NCBI GenBank assembly: GCA_029880775.1
Contig: JAOUNV010000132.1
Location: forward strand, 1-6,258
Direction: 5' to 3'
Length of the DNA: 6,258 nt
From: Nitrospinota bacterium
Lineage (GTDB): Bacteria; Nitrospinota_A; UBA7883
Below are positions 5,379 through 6,258 of the stretch, piece by piece (the stretch's first letter is position 1; each line of letters opens with the position of its first letter). The notes beneath the pieces are model-generated. The model made no database searches, had not been told where the DNA came from, and saw nothing but the letters and a program-made list of their open reading frames with translations. Both the position numbers and the translations under genes were made by a program.

Positions 5379-6258
5379 ATGACCTACGATTGCGTAATCA
5401 TAGGCGGAGGGCCTGGCGGGATTTGCGCCGGGATATACGCCATCCGGGCCGGAATGAAAACTATTCTGGTGGAAAAGCTGGGCGTCGGCGGCCAGATCGC
5501 CGTGTCGGACATTATAGAAAATTATCCGGGATTCCCTTCCGTCTCCGGCCCGGAGCTGATGGCCCAATTTGAGAAACACGCCGAATCTGTGGGGCTGGAA
5601 ATCAAATTCGAGGATGTGACCAAAATAGATGTGGAGGGCGACCTGCGCATCCTGCGAACAGGCTCCGGCAATGACATCCAGACCAAAACGGTGATCATCT
5701 GCTCCGGCGCCAAACCCAAACGGCTGGGTTTCGCTGGCGAAGAAGAGTTCGTGGGGCGGGGTGTGTCCAACTGCGCCACATGCGATGGCGCATTTTATCG
5801 GGGCAAGCCTGTGGCGGTGATCGGCGGCGGGGACACGGCCGTGAAGGAGTCGATCTACCTCTCCCGGCTGGTGGATAAGGTATACCATGTGCACCGCAGA
5901 GACCGGCTCCGCGCCGAAAAAGTGCTTATAGACAGGATCATGGCCAGACCGAATATCGAGTTTTTGTGGAAGCACACGTCCAGGCAGGTGCTAGGCGACG
6001 AGAGCGGAGTCACGGGCCTGAAGGTGGCGGATGAAAGCGGAGCCGAAAAGGATCTGAAGCTGGACGGGATCTTCGTTTTCGTAGGGATCGAGCCATACAC
6101 CGGATTTATAGAGTGCCAGAAGGACGCTCAGGGCTTCATAATCACAAACGAAAAGATGGAGACCTCAATACCGGGTGTTTTCGCGGCGGGGGATTGCAGA
6201 GTCACACCGTTGCGCCAGGTGGCCACCGCCGTGGGAGACGCTTCCATCGCGGCCACAG
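5379..6258 (+). CDS. trxB: Thioredoxin reductase (3' end beyond the window)
   Basis: The frame opens at ATG 5379, with AGGAGA seven bases or so before it, and runs to the window edge: 293 residues of an expected 305-320. It is a flavoprotein that passes electrons from NADPH through FAD and a cysteine pair to thioredoxin in the cytosol. Seen: the FAD fold G-G-G-P-G-G (9-14), G-G-Q-I (37-40) and N-Y-P-G-F (48-52); the redox pair Cys132-Ala-Thr-Cys135 followed by D-G-A-F-Y; the NADPH fold G-G-G-D-T-A (149-154) with H-R-R-D-R-L-R (172-178), whose arginines favour NADPH; and the second FAD motif G-V-F-A-A-G-D (266-272) with R-Q-V-A-T-A-V-G-D. Lys156 sits where homologues usually have Glu. Only the C-terminal tail is missing. 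It follows the molybdopterin gene closely and is likely in the same operon. Confidence 0.96.
   Translation, partial: MTYDCVIIGGGPGGICAGIYAIRAGMKTILVEKLGVGGQIAVSDIIENYPGFPSVSGPELMAQFEKHAESVGLEIKFEDVTKIDVEGDLRILRTGSGNDIQTKTVIICSGAKPKRLGFAGEEEFVGRGVSNCATCDGAFYRGKPVAVIGGGDTAVKESIYLSRLVDKVYHVHRRDRLRAEKVLIDRIMARPNIEFLWKHTSRQVLGDESGVTGLKVADESGAEKDLKLDGIFVFVGIEPYTGFIECQKDAQGFIITNEKMETSIPGVFAAGDCRVTPLRQVATAVGDASIAAT

Overview
The window carries a piece of chromosome from a Gram-negative bacterium. The clearest pointer is a complete lpxK gene for the lipid A 4'-kinase, supported by a probable outer-envelope lipoprotein and a sugar-phosphate transferase of the surface-polysaccharide type. The main genes are GC-rich, with tightly packed starts and stops (TAATG and ATGA junctions) and good Shine-Dalgarno sites. 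The mix would fit Nitrospinota, Nitrospirota or the former Deltaproteobacteria, but nothing here fixes the lineage.

Layout. (1) Positions 2-651, plus strand: the last codons of an unidentified gene run through a TAATG junction into a PglC-like phosphoglycosyl transferase, the end of a polysaccharide operon. (2) Positions 652-1387: a visibly AT-richer stretch with about 410 bases of unrecognised sequence and one small orphan reading frame on the minus strand. (3) Positions 1388-2790, minus strand: an uncharacterised protein of about 105 residues overlaps lpxK by ATGA, a two-gene unit. (4) Positions 2791-3058: a gap with two GC-rich hairpins. (5) Positions 3059-4542, minus strand: a metallo-beta-lactamase-fold hydrolase of the glyoxalase II type, followed 11 bases later by a predicted zinc metalloprotease lipoprotein with a metzincin motif and two EF-hand-like calcium loops. 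(6) Positions 4543-4758: an AT-rich divergent promoter region with an extended -10 box and several nested dyads. (7) Positions 4759-6258, plus strand: a soluble sulfite-oxidase-like molybdopterin protein and, 29 bases on, thioredoxin reductase (trxB), cut by the window edge.

The genes fall into an envelope set (sugar transferase, LpxK, lipoprotein protease) and a redox or detoxification set (glyoxalase II-like hydrolase, molybdopterin oxidoreductase, thioredoxin reductase). Most are housekeeping families. No mobile element, CRISPR array, tRNA or rRNA is visible. The least explained parts are the EF-hand metzincin lipoprotein, the small partner of lpxK, the AT-rich island and the dyad-rich divergent intergenic region. 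I did not find a convincing new multi-gene system.
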